DNA of 34,677 nt from a virus, in the IMG/VR virus record IMGVR_UViG_3300025898_000025, positions 1-34,677 of that record; one strand, given 5' to 3'. A model generated the notes under the pieces. It ran no database searches. It was given only the letters and a program-made list of their open reading frames with translations, and had not been told where the DNA came from. Of the stretch, positions 1 to 5,693 are shown in pieces. A program made the translations under genes and the position numbers. Position 1 is the stretch's first letter; each line of letters begins with the position of its first letter.

Positions 1-212
1 TCCTTGATCGCCTGCTCGTACCGCTTGCGGGCCGTGGCGATCGTGCAGCCCTGGATCGCCGCGATCTGCGCCAGCGAGTGGTTGGTCTTGCGCAGGTCGT
101 ACGCCTGCTGCCGCAGCCACCGCTTCTGGGCCTTCTCGCGGTTCCACCGGGCGATCGCCGCCGGGCTCTTGAGGAACCCGGGCGGCGGCTCGTCGTCGAT
201 CGTCTCGGTCAC
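1..212 (-). CDS. Small HTH-like protein, cut by the left edge
   Basis: The gene starts with GTG at 212, directly after the stop of the upstream gene, and reads off the window edge after 70 codons. Its ribosome site is the GGGAGGGG that forms part of the dispersed G-rich repeat. The visible part is charged and helical; residues about 48-70 (SLAQIAAIQGC, then TARKRYEQA) look like a helix-turn-helix as in sigma region 4 or small-terminase DNA-binding domains. That resemblance is inference; the C-terminus is missing and the function is unknown. Confidence 0.6.
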   Translation of the reverse strand, partial: MTETIDDEPPPGFLKSPAAIARWNREKAQKRWLRQQAYDLRKTNHSLAQIAAIQGCTIATARKRYEQAIK

Positions 213-446
213 CTACGCCACCCCTCCCGCTTGCGTCTCCGATTGAACACTGACCACGGTCCTGGCCTCGGACCTTATCGTGATGAACTTGCCGCCGGGC
301 TGGATGTCGGCGGTCAGAGTGCGGCCCCGGGCGGCGGCGGCACTCCTGAGCCTGTGGACCATCGTCTCGGCCGGACCGGTGAAGTCGCGCGGCCGGACCA
401 GGGTCCACTCCCGGCCGTCCAGCCACTCGTCAAAGGGGTATCTCAC
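213..446 (-). CDS. Small hypothetical protein, leaderless gene
   Basis: A 77-residue protein with a GTG start. A perfect TATAAT lies exactly 6 nt before the GTG, so the transcript probably starts at or next to the start codon (leaderless). No -35 element and no palindromic operator are seen. The C-terminal tail (TVVSVQSE...AGGVA) closely matches the tail of the gene at 21261-21602 because both ends carry the same DNA repeat of about 50 bp. The stop abuts the next start. I recognise no family. Confidence 0.6.
   Translation of the reverse strand: MRYPFDEWLDGREWTLVRPRDFTGPAETMVHRLRSAAAARGRTLTADIQPGGKFITIRSEARTVVSVQSETQAGGVA
216..247 (-). repeat. Dispersed G-rich repeat, copy A
   Basis: The minus strand reads TTCAATCGG, 10 nt, then GGGAGGGGTGGCG. 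It covers the last codons of one gene and serves as the ribosome site of the next. The upstream flank GTCAGTG is shared with copies B and C. Confidence 0.75.
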
Positions 447-452
447 TCCGTC

Positions 453-458
453 ATTATA
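453..458 (-). promoter_or_regulatory. -10 element TATAAT of a leaderless promoter
   Basis: TATAAT on the minus strand, followed by 6 nt and a GTG start at 446. The hexamers 17 or 18 bp upstream do not resemble TTGACA, so the -35 contribution is unclear. Confidence 0.6.
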
Positions 459-666
459 GCGCCGAGGCCCCCGTGCTTTCGGCCACCGGGGGTCTCGACT
501 TGCGGGCTGTCCCGCCTCGACCAGTCTCCTGACCGTCGTCCCGGCCACAGGTCGGCATCCGGCATGCGCGCACTCTGGGCCGCTCCGGCCCCGGCTGCTT
601 CCCCACAGCCTGAAGCTGGTCCTGCCAGTATACACCGGACCGAGTACTGCTACCAGGACACTACTA
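459..666. other. Non-coding stretch
   Basis: Together with the adjacent promoter and operator-like sites this makes about 230 bases without a convincing gene. Apart from those sites I see no strong hairpin or repeat in it. Confidence 0.5.
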
Positions 667-705
667 TTTGACTCGCTGTCATGTCGGGTTTGTCAAACTG
701 TCGAG
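667..705 (-). promoter_or_regulatory. Two degenerate operator-like sites
   Basis: TTGAC-N5-GTCA lies at 668-681, and TTGTC-N5-GTCGA at 690-704. The second closely resembles the site at 7071-7088. They overlap the 3' end of the gene at 679-978. No good -10 is visible at 17-18 bp, so they may be operators without a promoter. Confidence 0.4.
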
Positions 706-978
706 CGAGTACCCCTGCGACGGGGGAGCGTCCCCGGGACCGCCCGGCTGGCCGTTCCACTTCACCACGGGCAGCCGCTCGGCCGAGTAGCCGTGGCGCA
801 CGTGCCCGACAACCGTGCCGCTCTCGCCGCTCTTGGCGTGGCGCACGCTCGCGCCCACTTTCGGCAGCGCCATGTCGGCGCGGTCGGTCGGTTTGATGTT
901 CGGCTGGCCGCTGTAACTGGACCCCGGGTTCATCCCGCCCAGGTACGAGTCGTAGGCCAGGCTGTCACCAGTGTCCAC
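679..978 (-). CDS. Small SH3/KOW-like protein, paralogue 1
   Basis: A 99-residue protein. Residues about 38-90 (LPKVGASVRH...SGESGTVVGHVRHGYSAE) align with proteins encoded at 3753-4202 and 3481-3753, so this is one of three paralogues. The pattern VGxxVxHxxSGxxGxV, then VxW, suggests a small beta-barrel of SH3/KOW type; that fold is inferred. The GTG start at 978 sits inside a perfect 11-bp hairpin. The ATG at 933 (MNPGSSYSG, resembling the paralogue start MSNPAYSPDG) is a plausible alternative giving 84 residues. It is the last gene of the sigma-factor operon. Confidence 0.7.
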   Translation of the reverse strand: MDTGDSLAYDSYLGGMNPGSSYSGQPNIKPTDRADMALPKVGASVRHAKSGESGTVVGHVRHGYSAERLPVVKWNGQPGGPGDAPPSQGYSLDSLTNPT

Positions 979-1002
979 GCCTCACAGCTCCGCTGTGAGG
1001 CG
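978..1002 (-). promoter_or_regulatory. Perfect 11-bp hairpin over the start codon
   Basis: CGCCTCACAGC and its exact complement are separated by a 3-nt loop. The hairpin begins at the GTG of the gene at 679-978 and encloses the only nearby GAGG/GGAG ribosome-site candidates. No U-tract follows, so occlusion of translation is more likely than termination. Confidence 0.55.
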
Positions 1003-1035
1003 CGGGGTGCAATCGGTAGTGATCATGTCCCCAGT

Positions 1036-1284
1036 TTACCCCCCGCCCGGACGCCAGTCCGGGCGGATGGCATCGCCCAATCCCCTCCGGTACTTGCCGT
1101 CCGGCTTATTGCCGGTCAGATGCCACAGGCCGCAGTGATCGCACGGATGCGTCGCACAGGTCACCCGCTCGATCTTCTGATCCTCGTTGCGCAGCCTGAA
1201 GTGTATGTCCAGCAGCGCCAGCTGGGCCTCCAGCTCGGTCGGGTACTTGTACTTGCCGGTCTGCTCACACCACCGTCTGGACAC
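1036..1284 (-). CDS. Small zinc-binding protein
   Basis: An 82-residue protein. A zinc-binding CDHCGLWHLT motif at about residues 48-57, preceded by Cys6 and Cys43, resembles the CxxCGxWHLT small proteins common in actinophages. The function is unknown. The GTG start overlaps the 3' end of the sigma-factor gene by 20 nt, so the two are probably translationally coupled. Confidence 0.75.
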   Translation of the reverse strand: MSRRWCEQTGKYKYPTELEAQLALLDIHFRLRNEDQKIERVTCATHPCDHCGLWHLTGNKPDGKYRRGLGDAIRPDWRPGGG

Positions 1285-1837
1285 GGGCGCGCACCGCCTC
1301 GACCGCCCTGAATCTCAGACCCCTGACTCCGCTCTCGCTGCACCCCACCGCCTGCGCTATCTCCTCGGTCGACCATCCGTCGGCCGTCATCGCCACTACG
1401 GCCGCCCGCCGCAGCGGTATCCCCCGCAGCAGCGACACGGCGGCCGACGCCTCCTCGCGCATCAGCATCCTATCCTCCGGCCCCGGACACCGGTCCGACA
1501 CCAGCTCGACTTCGACCCCCTCCAGCCCCACCGCCACGTCCGCGATCGCCCGGCGGCGCGCGCCCACCCGGGCCTGGTCGGCCAGGCGGTTGTGTGCTAT
1601 CGTCACCAGCCACGCGACGATCGGCCGCTCATGCGAATACGAACCGATACTGCGCCACGCCTTGAGGTAAACGTCCTGTACCGTGTCCTCGGCGTCGGCC
1701 GGGGTCCGACACCGCACCCGCACGTACCCGCGCACCCGCCCGACAGTGGCGCTGTAGATCCGGCCGAACGCGTCAGGGTCCCCCGCCTGTGCGGCGGCGA
1801 CCCACTCTCTCTCGTCTCCGGGTATGATCTCGTCCAT
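1265..1837 (-). CDS. ECF-type RNA polymerase sigma factor
   Basis: A 190-residue protein with the two domains of an ECF (group 4) sigma-70 factor. Region 2 is at about residues 17-90, with DAEDTVQDVYLKAW as the core-binding and -10 recognition helix. Region 4 is at about 140-185, with a helix-turn-helix WSTEEIAQAVGCSESGV. Such factors direct host RNA polymerase to alternative promoters. The ATG at 1837 has a GGAG seven nt upstream, and it also lies 6 nt after a weak -10 (TGGAGT), so leaderless expression from the operator promoter is possible. A sigma factor in the same arm as a promoter-overlapping operator suggests layered transcription control; which promoters it reads is unknown. Confidence 0.85.
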   Translation of the reverse strand: MDEIIPGDEREWVAAAQAGDPDAFGRIYSATVGRVRGYVRVRCRTPADAEDTVQDVYLKAWRSIGSYSHERPIVAWLVTIAHNRLADQARVGARRRAIADVAVGLEGVEVELVSDRCPGPEDRMLMREEASAAVSLLRGIPLRRAAVVAMTADGWSTEEIAQAVGCSESGVRGLRFRAVEAVRARVQTVV

Positions 1838-2004
1838 GCCGGAACTCCATCACGCGGCTTGACCGCCTGACAATCCCACCGGGCGGATACGAGGTCCCAC
1901 GCCAGCCGGGGCAGCTCCCAGCACAGGACCCGCACGACCCACCAGCTGCCCAGCAGCATCAGCCACACGACCATCACCGGCCACGGTCGGACATTCGGTC
2001 TCAC
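1603..2004 (-). CDS. Possible small membrane protein overlapping the sigma gene
   Basis: The GTG start has an excellent ribosome site (GGGAGG, 6 nt spacing). The first 45 residues are strongly hydrophobic (PVMVVWLMLLGSWWVVRVL), which suggests a membrane helix. The frame then runs 235 nt into the sigma gene. The overlapping tail is rich in Arg, Ser and Pro and looks non-selected. The start looks real but the C-terminus is doubtful. A membrane protein just upstream of an ECF sigma factor recalls anti-sigma arrangements, but no anti-sigma motif is visible. Confidence 0.4.
   Translation of the reverse strand: MRPNVRPWPVMVVWLMLLGSWWVVRVLCWELPRLAWDLVSARWDCQAVKPRDGVPAWTRSYPETRESGSPPHRRGTLTRSAGSTAPLSGGCAGTCGCGVGPRPTPRTRYRTFTSRRGAVSVRIRMSGRSSRGW
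1844..1874 (-). promoter_or_regulatory. Operator/promoter of the sigma-factor operon
   Basis: The palindrome TTGTC-N5-GTCAA covers the -35 (TTGTCA). An 18-bp spacer leads to TGGAGT, then 6 nt to the ATG. The -10 is poor, but the geometry is the same as at the other leaderless sites. Confidence 0.6.
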
Positions 2005-2029
2005 GGCGCACCTCCCAGCGCGGATGACA

Positions 2030-2064
2030 CCGGCCCGGTGCGCCTCTCGGCAGCACCGGGCCGG
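2030..2064 (-). terminator. Perfect 12-bp hairpin downstream of the tRNA-like element
   Basis: CCGGCCCGGTGC pairs with GCACCGGGCCGG across an 11-nt loop. It lies between the tRNA-like element and the gene starting at 2004. There is no T-tract, so it may be a processing stem or a weak terminator. The rest of 2065-2161 shows no gene. Confidence 0.4.
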
Positions 2065-2161
2065 GTACTCGTTCGCAGACCGGTGTGGTGCCCGGCCAGA
2101 CTATCGCCGTGTGTGCGACCACGGTTACGCGTCCAGGCTGCTGCCTCCTGCTGTCGAACGG

Positions 2162-2245
2162 TGGGAGCGCCGGGGTTCGAACCCGGGACCTTCGAGCCTT
2201 TACCGCTTGTTGGCTCGACGCGCTGGCCGCTGCGCCACAGCTCCC
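2162..2245 (-). tRNA. tRNA-like element with abnormal anticodon arm
   Basis: 84 nt from GGGAGC to GCTCCCA. The acceptor pairs over six bases, with T7 opposite C66 unpaired. The D-arm is GCGC-8 nt-GCGC. The T-arm is canonical, a CCGGG/CCCGG stem with loop TTCGAAC. The anticodon region is odd: a 7-bp stem (TCGAGCC/GGCTCGA) closes a 13-nt loop (AACAAGCGGTAAA) with no standard T33-NNN-A37 register. CCA is not encoded. It may be a decayed tRNA, a tRNA with an insertion, or a tRNA mimic. Confidence 0.6.
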
Positions 2246-2255
2246 CTGCCAGACC

Positions 2256-2296
2256 GGCGGCCGGACGGGGCGGGGGGGTGGCGCCGTCCGGCCGCC
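2256..2296. repeat. 13-bp perfect inverted repeat with G-rich loop
   Basis: GGCGGCCGGACGG pairs with CCGTCCGGCCGCC across a 15-nt loop that contains GGGGGGGTGGCG, a plus-strand relative of the dispersed G-rich element. It lies just upstream of the tRNA-like gene. The next 100 bases hold no clear gene. Confidence 0.6.
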
Positions 2297-2410
2297 TGCT
2301 GGCGGGCCGTGCCCCCGGCGGATCGGGGAGGCCGCCGGACCGGGCACACACCCACCGTACCCCGCCGCTTCGCAGGGGCGCAAGTGGTCCTGACCAACGT
2401 CAACCTTGAA

Positions 2411-2440
2411 CTTGACAGACGGTCAAGGGGGTGGTTTACT
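2411..2440 (+). promoter_or_regulatory. Plus-strand promoter with perfect operator
   Basis: The perfect palindrome CTTGAC-N5-GTCAAG overlaps TTGACA. A 17-bp spacer leads to TTTACT. A short leader with a GCGGCC-4 nt-GGCCGC hairpin (2450-2465) follows, then the gene at 2485. Confidence 0.8.
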
Positions 2441-2484
2441 AGTAATAGAGCGGCCGACCGGCCGCCGGACGAAGGGACAGGGCG

Positions 2485-2721
2485 ATGGCCGAGACCAGGA
2501 CGATCGAGGGCACCGAGGTCAGCTTCAACAACCCGGGCGGGCGCTGGGTGTTCGCGGGCTGCCGGACGACTGGCGGCTACGAGACGATCCAGGACGCCAT
2601 GGTCGAGGCCCGGCTGCAGCTGACCAACCTCTACAGCGGGTCGCTGAACACGGCCGAGGTGGACCCCAAGGACCACCGCGCCAGCGTCAAGACCCTGAAG
2701 GTGCTGTGGGCCCGCTGGTGA
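2485..2721 (+). CDS. Small hypothetical protein
   Basis: A 78-residue protein, first gene of a three-gene plus-strand operon behind the promoter at 2411-2440. The ATG has a purine-rich ribosome site (GGGACAGGGCG). Predicted mixed alpha/beta, with no motif I recognise. Early small genes transcribed against the main direction are often host-takeover or regulatory genes in actinophages, but that is context only. Confidence 0.75.
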   Translation: MAETRTIEGTEVSFNNPGGRWVFAGCRTTGGYETIQDAMVEARLQLTNLYSGSLNTAEVDPKDHRASVKTLKVLWARW

Positions 2722-2750
2722 GCCCGACTCACGGACTGAGGGAGACGACG

Positions 2751-3047
2751 ATGACCCGGCAGCAGGAACTCACCCAGCAGGTCAAGGACCACGTCGCCGA
2801 GAACCTCGGACGCTGGAGCATCGGTTGCGCCAGCCTGGCCGACCTGACCGACGCGCAGATCTCCGCCGCGATCGGCCGGGCCCGCACCCTGGACGGCGCC
2901 CTGGACCGGGTGTTCCGGGTGGTCATGGACCTGCACAACGAGCGGCTGACCGCGTGGTGGGACGCCCACCCCGAGGGTGAGCGCCGTGCGGGCGTCCTGT
3001 TCTCTTACGACACCGTCAACCAGTGGATCAAGGAGCAATCGGCATGA
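2751..3047 (+). CDS. Small hypothetical helical protein
   Basis: A 98-residue protein. The ATG at 2751 has GAGGGAG eight nt upstream. The sequence is mostly helical and acidic (LTDAQISAAIGRA, LDGALDRVFRVVMDLHNE). Its stop overlaps the next start (ATGA), so the two genes are coupled. The phrase ISAAIGRA has a counterpart, LLAAIGRAS, in the next protein, so the two may be distantly related. Function unknown. Confidence 0.75.
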   Translation: MTRQQELTQQVKDHVAENLGRWSIGCASLADLTDAQISAAIGRARTLDGALDRVFRVVMDLHNERLTAWWDAHPEGERRAGVLFSYDTVNQWIKEQSA

Positions 3048-3334
3048 GCACCCTGCGCGACATCATGGAGCGAGCGTTCGACGCCGGAGGGGACCACCGG
3101 GACGAGCAGATGGACAACTGCCCCGACTTTGACGAGTGGTGGCGCCGCAACCGGGGCGAGATCATCAGCAGCCTGCTGGCAGTCGCCCACCCGGACGCCA
3201 CCATGTCCATCGACCTGACCAACACCGATATCCGGTTGCTGCTGGCTGCGATCGGGCGCGCGTCGACAGACCGCGATTTCGGCGCCAGCCGCGAGCTGAC
3301 CGGCCTGTCCGACAAGCTGTACGACCTGCTCTGA
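3044..3334 (+). CDS. Small hypothetical protein
   Basis: A 96-residue protein starting at the ATG in an ATGA overlap with the upstream gene; AAGGAG lies nine nt upstream. Acidic and helical, with a DEWWRRNRGEIISSLL segment and no recognisable domain. It is the last gene of the plus-strand operon, and a strong hairpin follows 12 nt after the stop. Confidence 0.75.
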   Translation: MSTLRDIMERAFDAGGDHRDEQMDNCPDFDEWWRRNRGEIISSLLAVAHPDATMSIDLTNTDIRLLLAAIGRASTDRDFGASRELTGLSDKLYDLL

Positions 3335-3346
3335 CCCGGATACACT

Positions 3347-3380
3347 GCGACCCCCGCACCGTGCCAGGTGCGGGGGTCGC
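3347..3380. terminator. Bidirectional terminator hairpin, 14 bp
   Basis: GCGACCCCCGCACC pairs perfectly with its complement across a 6-nt loop. It lies between the end of the plus-strand operon and the converging minus-strand gene ending at 3481. The nonamer GATACACTG just before it recurs before the terminator at 4842. Confidence 0.75.
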
Positions 3381-3480
3381 GGCCTGAGCGCCTGCCACAG
3401 CGCCCGGTCCTTCCCCATCTGCCACCACTCTAGCGCGCCGCTTCCCGGCAGCGCAACCGCGTTTCCCGTGAAACCAACCC

Positions 3481-3753
3481 TCAGAACTTGATCAGGTTGG
3501 TGTCGGCGTAGCCCTGGCCGAACCCGTCGCCGTCGCCGGTCCAGTTGACGATACCGTGCGCCACGTCCTTCAGGAACGGGTCGCGCTGGTAGTCCACCAG
3601 CTGGCCGGTCTGTCCGCTCAGGCGGTGCCGCACGCGGGACCCGATGGCGGGCAGCGCGGTACCGCCCACCCCCCGGGGCGTCTGCCGCTCGCTGTCCCGG
3701 CTGGACCTGGGCACGCTGGCGCCGCCGTCCGGGGAGTATGCGGGATTCGACAT
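3481..3753 (-). CDS. Small SH3/KOW-like protein, paralogue 3
   Basis: A 90-residue protein. From about residue 34 (LPAIGSRVRHRLSGQTGQLV) it aligns with the proteins at 679-978 and 3753-4202. The ATG at 3753 has GGAG seven nt upstream and overlaps the upstream stop by one base (TGATG). The Ser/Pro/Gly-rich first 30 residues look disordered. Function unknown; the tandem duplication with the next gene suggests local expansion. Confidence 0.75.
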   Translation of the reverse strand: MSNPAYSPDGGASVPRSSRDSERQTPRGVGGTALPAIGSRVRHRLSGQTGQLVDYQRDPFLKDVAHGIVNWTGDGDGFGQGYADTNLIKF

Positions 3754-4202
3754 CACAGCGCTCCAGTGTTCCGGTTGCGCGGCCGGATCGACGCCGCCGA
3801 CTGGGTCCCGGTGTACAGATCGGAGGGCTCGGACCCTTGCACCCTCAACGCGTTGGCGCTCACACCTTGCGGCCACGACATATCCTCGCCCGCCCACACG
3901 ACCTGGGGCACGGCCGTGCCGGAGTACCCGTGCGGCCGGTGCCCGGTCACCACGCCCTCCTGACCCGACGTGCGGTGCACCACGCGGGCGCCTACCGGCG
4001 GCACGCGCGGGTCGGGGTCGGTCGGTGGCAGCGGCATGTCGCTGTTCATCTCGGCCGCCGCGTGCGGGTGGTACCTCTGGTCGAAGGTCATGGCTTGAGA
4101 GGGTTGCGGCGCGGGTACCGCGCCGTACACCGGGCCGCTCTGCGACTGCCCGGAGTCCTGCGGCGTCTGGTACAGCTTGGCTGATGTCGGCTTGGCTGCC
4201 AT
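3753..4202 (-). CDS. SH3/KOW-like protein with disordered N-terminus, paralogue 2
   Basis: A 149-residue protein. The first 75 residues are rich in Gln, Pro and Ser and look disordered. Residues about 78-130 (PPVGARVVHRTSGQEGVVTG, then VVWAGE) form the domain shared with the genes at 679 and 3481. The ATG at 4202 has only a close GGGAG, and no in-frame upstream start looks better. It is the first of two coupled genes, which converge on the terminator at 3347-3380. Confidence 0.7.
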   Translation of the reverse strand: MAAKPTSAKLYQTPQDSGQSQSGPVYGAVPAPQPSQAMTFDQRYHPHAAAEMNSDMPLPPTDPDPRVPPVGARVVHRTSGQEGVVTGHRPHGYSGTAVPQVVWAGEDMSWPQGVSANALRVQGSEPSDLYTGTQSAASIRPRNRNTGAL

Positions 4203-4261
4203 GCTCCCATGGTACCAGCCGCACGGTGGGTAGCACTGGACGACCGCGCAAGGAGTGTGGT

Positions 4262-4288
4262 GGGGTGGCGCCCGTCCTGCGCCACCCC
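4262..4288. repeat. 10-bp inverted repeat between divergent genes
   Basis: GGGGTGGCGC pairs perfectly with GCGCCACCCC across a 7-nt loop. The right arm is the core of dispersed-repeat copy D. It lies between the divergent genes starting at 4202 (minus) and 4323 (plus), and may terminate or insulate transcription. Confidence 0.6.
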
Positions 4289-4313
4289 TCCCATGCCATA
4301 TCGACCACTGAAT
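4280..4313 (-). repeat. Dispersed G-rich repeat, copy D
   Basis: The minus strand reads TTCAGTGG, 12 nt, then GGGAGGGGTGGCG. This is the only copy outside a coding gene. Confidence 0.7.
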
Positions 4314-4322
4314 CGAGGTCTC

Positions 4323-4571
4323 TTGATCGCCGTCAAGATCTACGAGTCCGACTCCGGCCCCCGCGTCGAGGTCGTCGCCGACCAGCTGGACGTCAGGGGG
4401 GAGTCCACCCTGGATCCGGACGTGATGGCCCACGCGGCGGCGGCGACCTGGCGGTCCGCGCGTGCCGCCCTGCGCTGTGCCGCCCGCGAGGACGCCGACG
4501 TACCGCCGCCCCCGCGCGGCCGGACCATCGTGCAGCCGTGCGCGGACGGCCCGGGAGACTTGCCAGACTGA
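4323..4571 (+). CDS. Small hypothetical protein
   Basis: An 82-residue protein. The proposed TTG start at 4323 follows a GAGG at short spacing; the ATG at 4292 in the same frame has no ribosome site. The sequence runs from a beta-rich N-terminus (IAVKIYESDSG) into an Ala-rich helix (MAHAAAATWRSARAAL). No family recognised. The 3' end overlaps the operator at 4559-4575. Confidence 0.5.
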   Translation: MIAVKIYESDSGPRVEVVADQLDVRGESTLDPDVMAHAAAATWRSARAALRCAAREDADVPPPPRGRTIVQPCADGPGDLPD

Positions 4572-4588
4572 CAAGGGTAGTGTACCGT
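4559..4588 (+). promoter_or_regulatory. Plus-strand promoter with operator
   Basis: Imperfect palindrome TTGCC-N5-GACAA. TTGCCA as -35, 17 bp, then TACCGT. The string GGGTAGTGTACCG is shared with the promoter at 14001-14031, where TAGTGT fits the -10 position, so the exact -10 here is uncertain. Confidence 0.6.
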
Positions 4589-4630
4589 GGTCCTGTGCAG
4601 CGGCACTCACTACCACACCAGGAGGACACC

Positions 4631-4813
4631 GTGGCCAGATTCGCCATCGTCGTGGAGACCGACGACGAGAAGGACACCGCCCTGTACGGCGAGCCCTACA
4701 CCGCCGAGGGCATGCAGACCGCCCTGGAGGCCGCGTTCTCGCAGAACGGCCTGCAGGTGGCCGACATCCGCAAGATCACCAAGGGCAAGCTCACGCTGGT
4801 CGTCTCCGACTGA
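4631..4813 (+). CDS. Small hypothetical protein
   Basis: A 60-residue acidic protein. The GTG start has a perfect AGGAGG six nt upstream. The pattern is beta-strand, helix (MQTALEAAFSQNG), strand, strand, like a small ferredoxin-like fold. It stands alone between the operator promoter at 4559 and the terminator at 4842. Function unknown. Confidence 0.75.
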   Translation: MARFAIVVETDDEKDTALYGEPYTAEGMQTALEAAFSQNGLQVADIRKITKGKLTLVVSD

Positions 4814-4841
4814 TACACTGGTACCGCCCAGAGACCGGCAA

Positions 4842-4883
4842 GGCGGCGCCCCAGACCTCCCACCACGGGTCCGGGGCGCCGCC
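4842..4883. terminator. Bidirectional terminator hairpin
   Basis: An 11-bp GC stem (GGCGGCGCCCC), one mismatch and 4 further bp around a 10-nt loop. It lies between the plus-strand gene ending at 4813 and the minus-strand gene ending at 4893, and serves both convergently. Confidence 0.7.
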
Positions 4884-4892
4884 GTCTATGCT

Positions 4893-5249
4893 CTACAGGT
4901 ACTGCTCCCACGTGTTCAGGAACGCTGCCGCCGCGTGGCGCTCGAACTCGGCCTGCGCCCGGTCCACCGCGTCGGTGTGGCGGCCGGTATTCCGCAGGAT
5001 CCGGCTGGCCTCCTTCACCGTCTCGCGCAGGGCACCCACCAGATCGTACCGGTAGGCCTCATCGGACTGCAGCTTGCCGTACAGCTTCCAATCGGCCTGG
5101 GCCTTGAGCAGCGAGCCCAGGTTATGCGAGCTGACCATCTGCCCGCGCGCCAGCTCGTCGGCCACGCGCGCCCTGGTCATGGTCAGGTTGGTGAAGTACG
5201 TCCCGCACGCCCACTCGACCTGGTCCCGACTCAGCTCGTTCTCGCCCAT
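4893..5249 (-). CDS. Small hypothetical helical protein
   Basis: A 118-residue protein. The ATG at 5249 has a perfect GAGGAGG. Nearly all helical, with charged heptad-like stretches (VGALRETVKEASRIL, VDRAQAEFERHAAAAF). No family recognised. It is monocistronic, behind the strong promoter at 5295-5324 with a conserved leader hairpin. Confidence 0.75.
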   Translation of the reverse strand: MGENELSRDQVEWACGTYFTNLTMTRARVADELARGQMVSSHNLGSLLKAQADWKLYGKLQSDEAYRYDLVGALRETVKEASRILRNTGRHTDAVDRAQAEFERHAAAAFLNTWEQYL

Positions 5250-5266
5250 GTCGGCCTCCTCTCGCG

Positions 5267-5285
5267 GGGGCCGCCCGTCGGCCCC
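5267..5285 (-). promoter_or_regulatory. Conserved leader hairpin
   Basis: GGGGCC-7 nt-GGCCCC in the 5' untranslated region. It is identical, apart from one loop base, to the leader hairpin at 7021-7039, and both follow a TTTAATTTT -10 region. Confidence 0.65.
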
Positions 5286-5294
5286 ACACTTAAA

Positions 5295-5324
5295 ATTAAA
5301 CCAGGACCTTGACCGTCTGTCAAC
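5295..5324 (-). promoter_or_regulatory. Strong promoter with operator
   Basis: Minus strand: TTGACA, 17 bp, TTTAAT, with the palindrome TTGAC-N5-GTCAA over the -35. This is one of the two best consensus promoters in the window. Confidence 0.85.
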
Positions 5325-5484
5325 CCCCTCGGCGCGCCCGGTCGGCCCGGACCTGCTCCCTGTTGAACCGGTACACCTTGCGGAACAGCAGCCACCCCCG
5401 CCACGCGTAGAATGCCCACACTCCCGCCTGATCGGCGGCTGCCCCGACGGCAGCGGCGAACAGCGCCCCATGCACCCAGTTCAC
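5320..5484 (-). CDS. Small membrane protein
   Basis: A 54-residue protein starting at the GTG of a GTGA overlap with the upstream stop. One hydrophobic segment at about residues 4-30 (GALFAAAVGAAADQAGVWAF), then a basic tail (KVYRFNREQVRADRARRGG), predicting one membrane helix with a basic, probably cytoplasmic C-terminus. Function unknown. The end overlaps the operator at 5308-5324. Confidence 0.6.
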   Translation of the reverse strand: MNWVHGALFAAAVGAAADQAGVWAFYAWRGWLLFRKVYRFNREQVRADRARRGG

Positions 5485-5693
5485 CGAGACCGCCGCCGGA
5501 CCGCCTGGCTGGACGGAACCCGGTGCGCCCAGTACCGGCGGCGCAGCTCGGCGGCCCACCACTGGCCGACCGCCAGCACCGACAGCGCGCAGAACAGGGC
5601 CGCGTTCTGGGACAGCACCGGGCCGGGCGGGTAGTGCAGGCTGAGGATGGAGCTGCACGAGAACCCGCCCGCCAGCGCGATCGGAACCAGCAT
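5481..5693 (-). CDS. Small two-helix membrane protein
   Basis: A 70-residue protein from the ATG at 5693, with AGG seven nt upstream. Two hydrophobic segments (LVPIALAGGFSCSSIL and ALFCALSVLAVGQWWA) and a basic C-terminus. The topology resembles small phage holin-like or superinfection proteins, but no specific family is recognised. It is coupled to the downstream small membrane gene. Confidence 0.6.
   Translation of the reverse strand: MLVPIALAGGFSCSSILSLHYPPGPVLSQNAALFCALSVLAVGQWWAAELRRRYWAHRVPSSQAVRRRSR

Noticed and set aside
2162-2245. tRNA-like element as a phage attachment site
   Set aside because: No integrase is encoded in the window, and the element has a full D-arm rather than just a tRNA 3' part. 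I kept it as a tRNA-like gene.
2001-2351. 116-codon minus-strand open frame across the tRNA-like element
   Set aside because: It spans the tRNA-like sequence and two hairpins, has no ribosome site and looks like untranslated GC-rich sequence.
2411-2427. Operator as a classic L5-type stoperator
   Set aside because: L5 stoperators are asymmetric and mostly placed within and between genes away from promoters. These sites are symmetric and overlap -35 elements. Only the CTTGACA half-site is similar.
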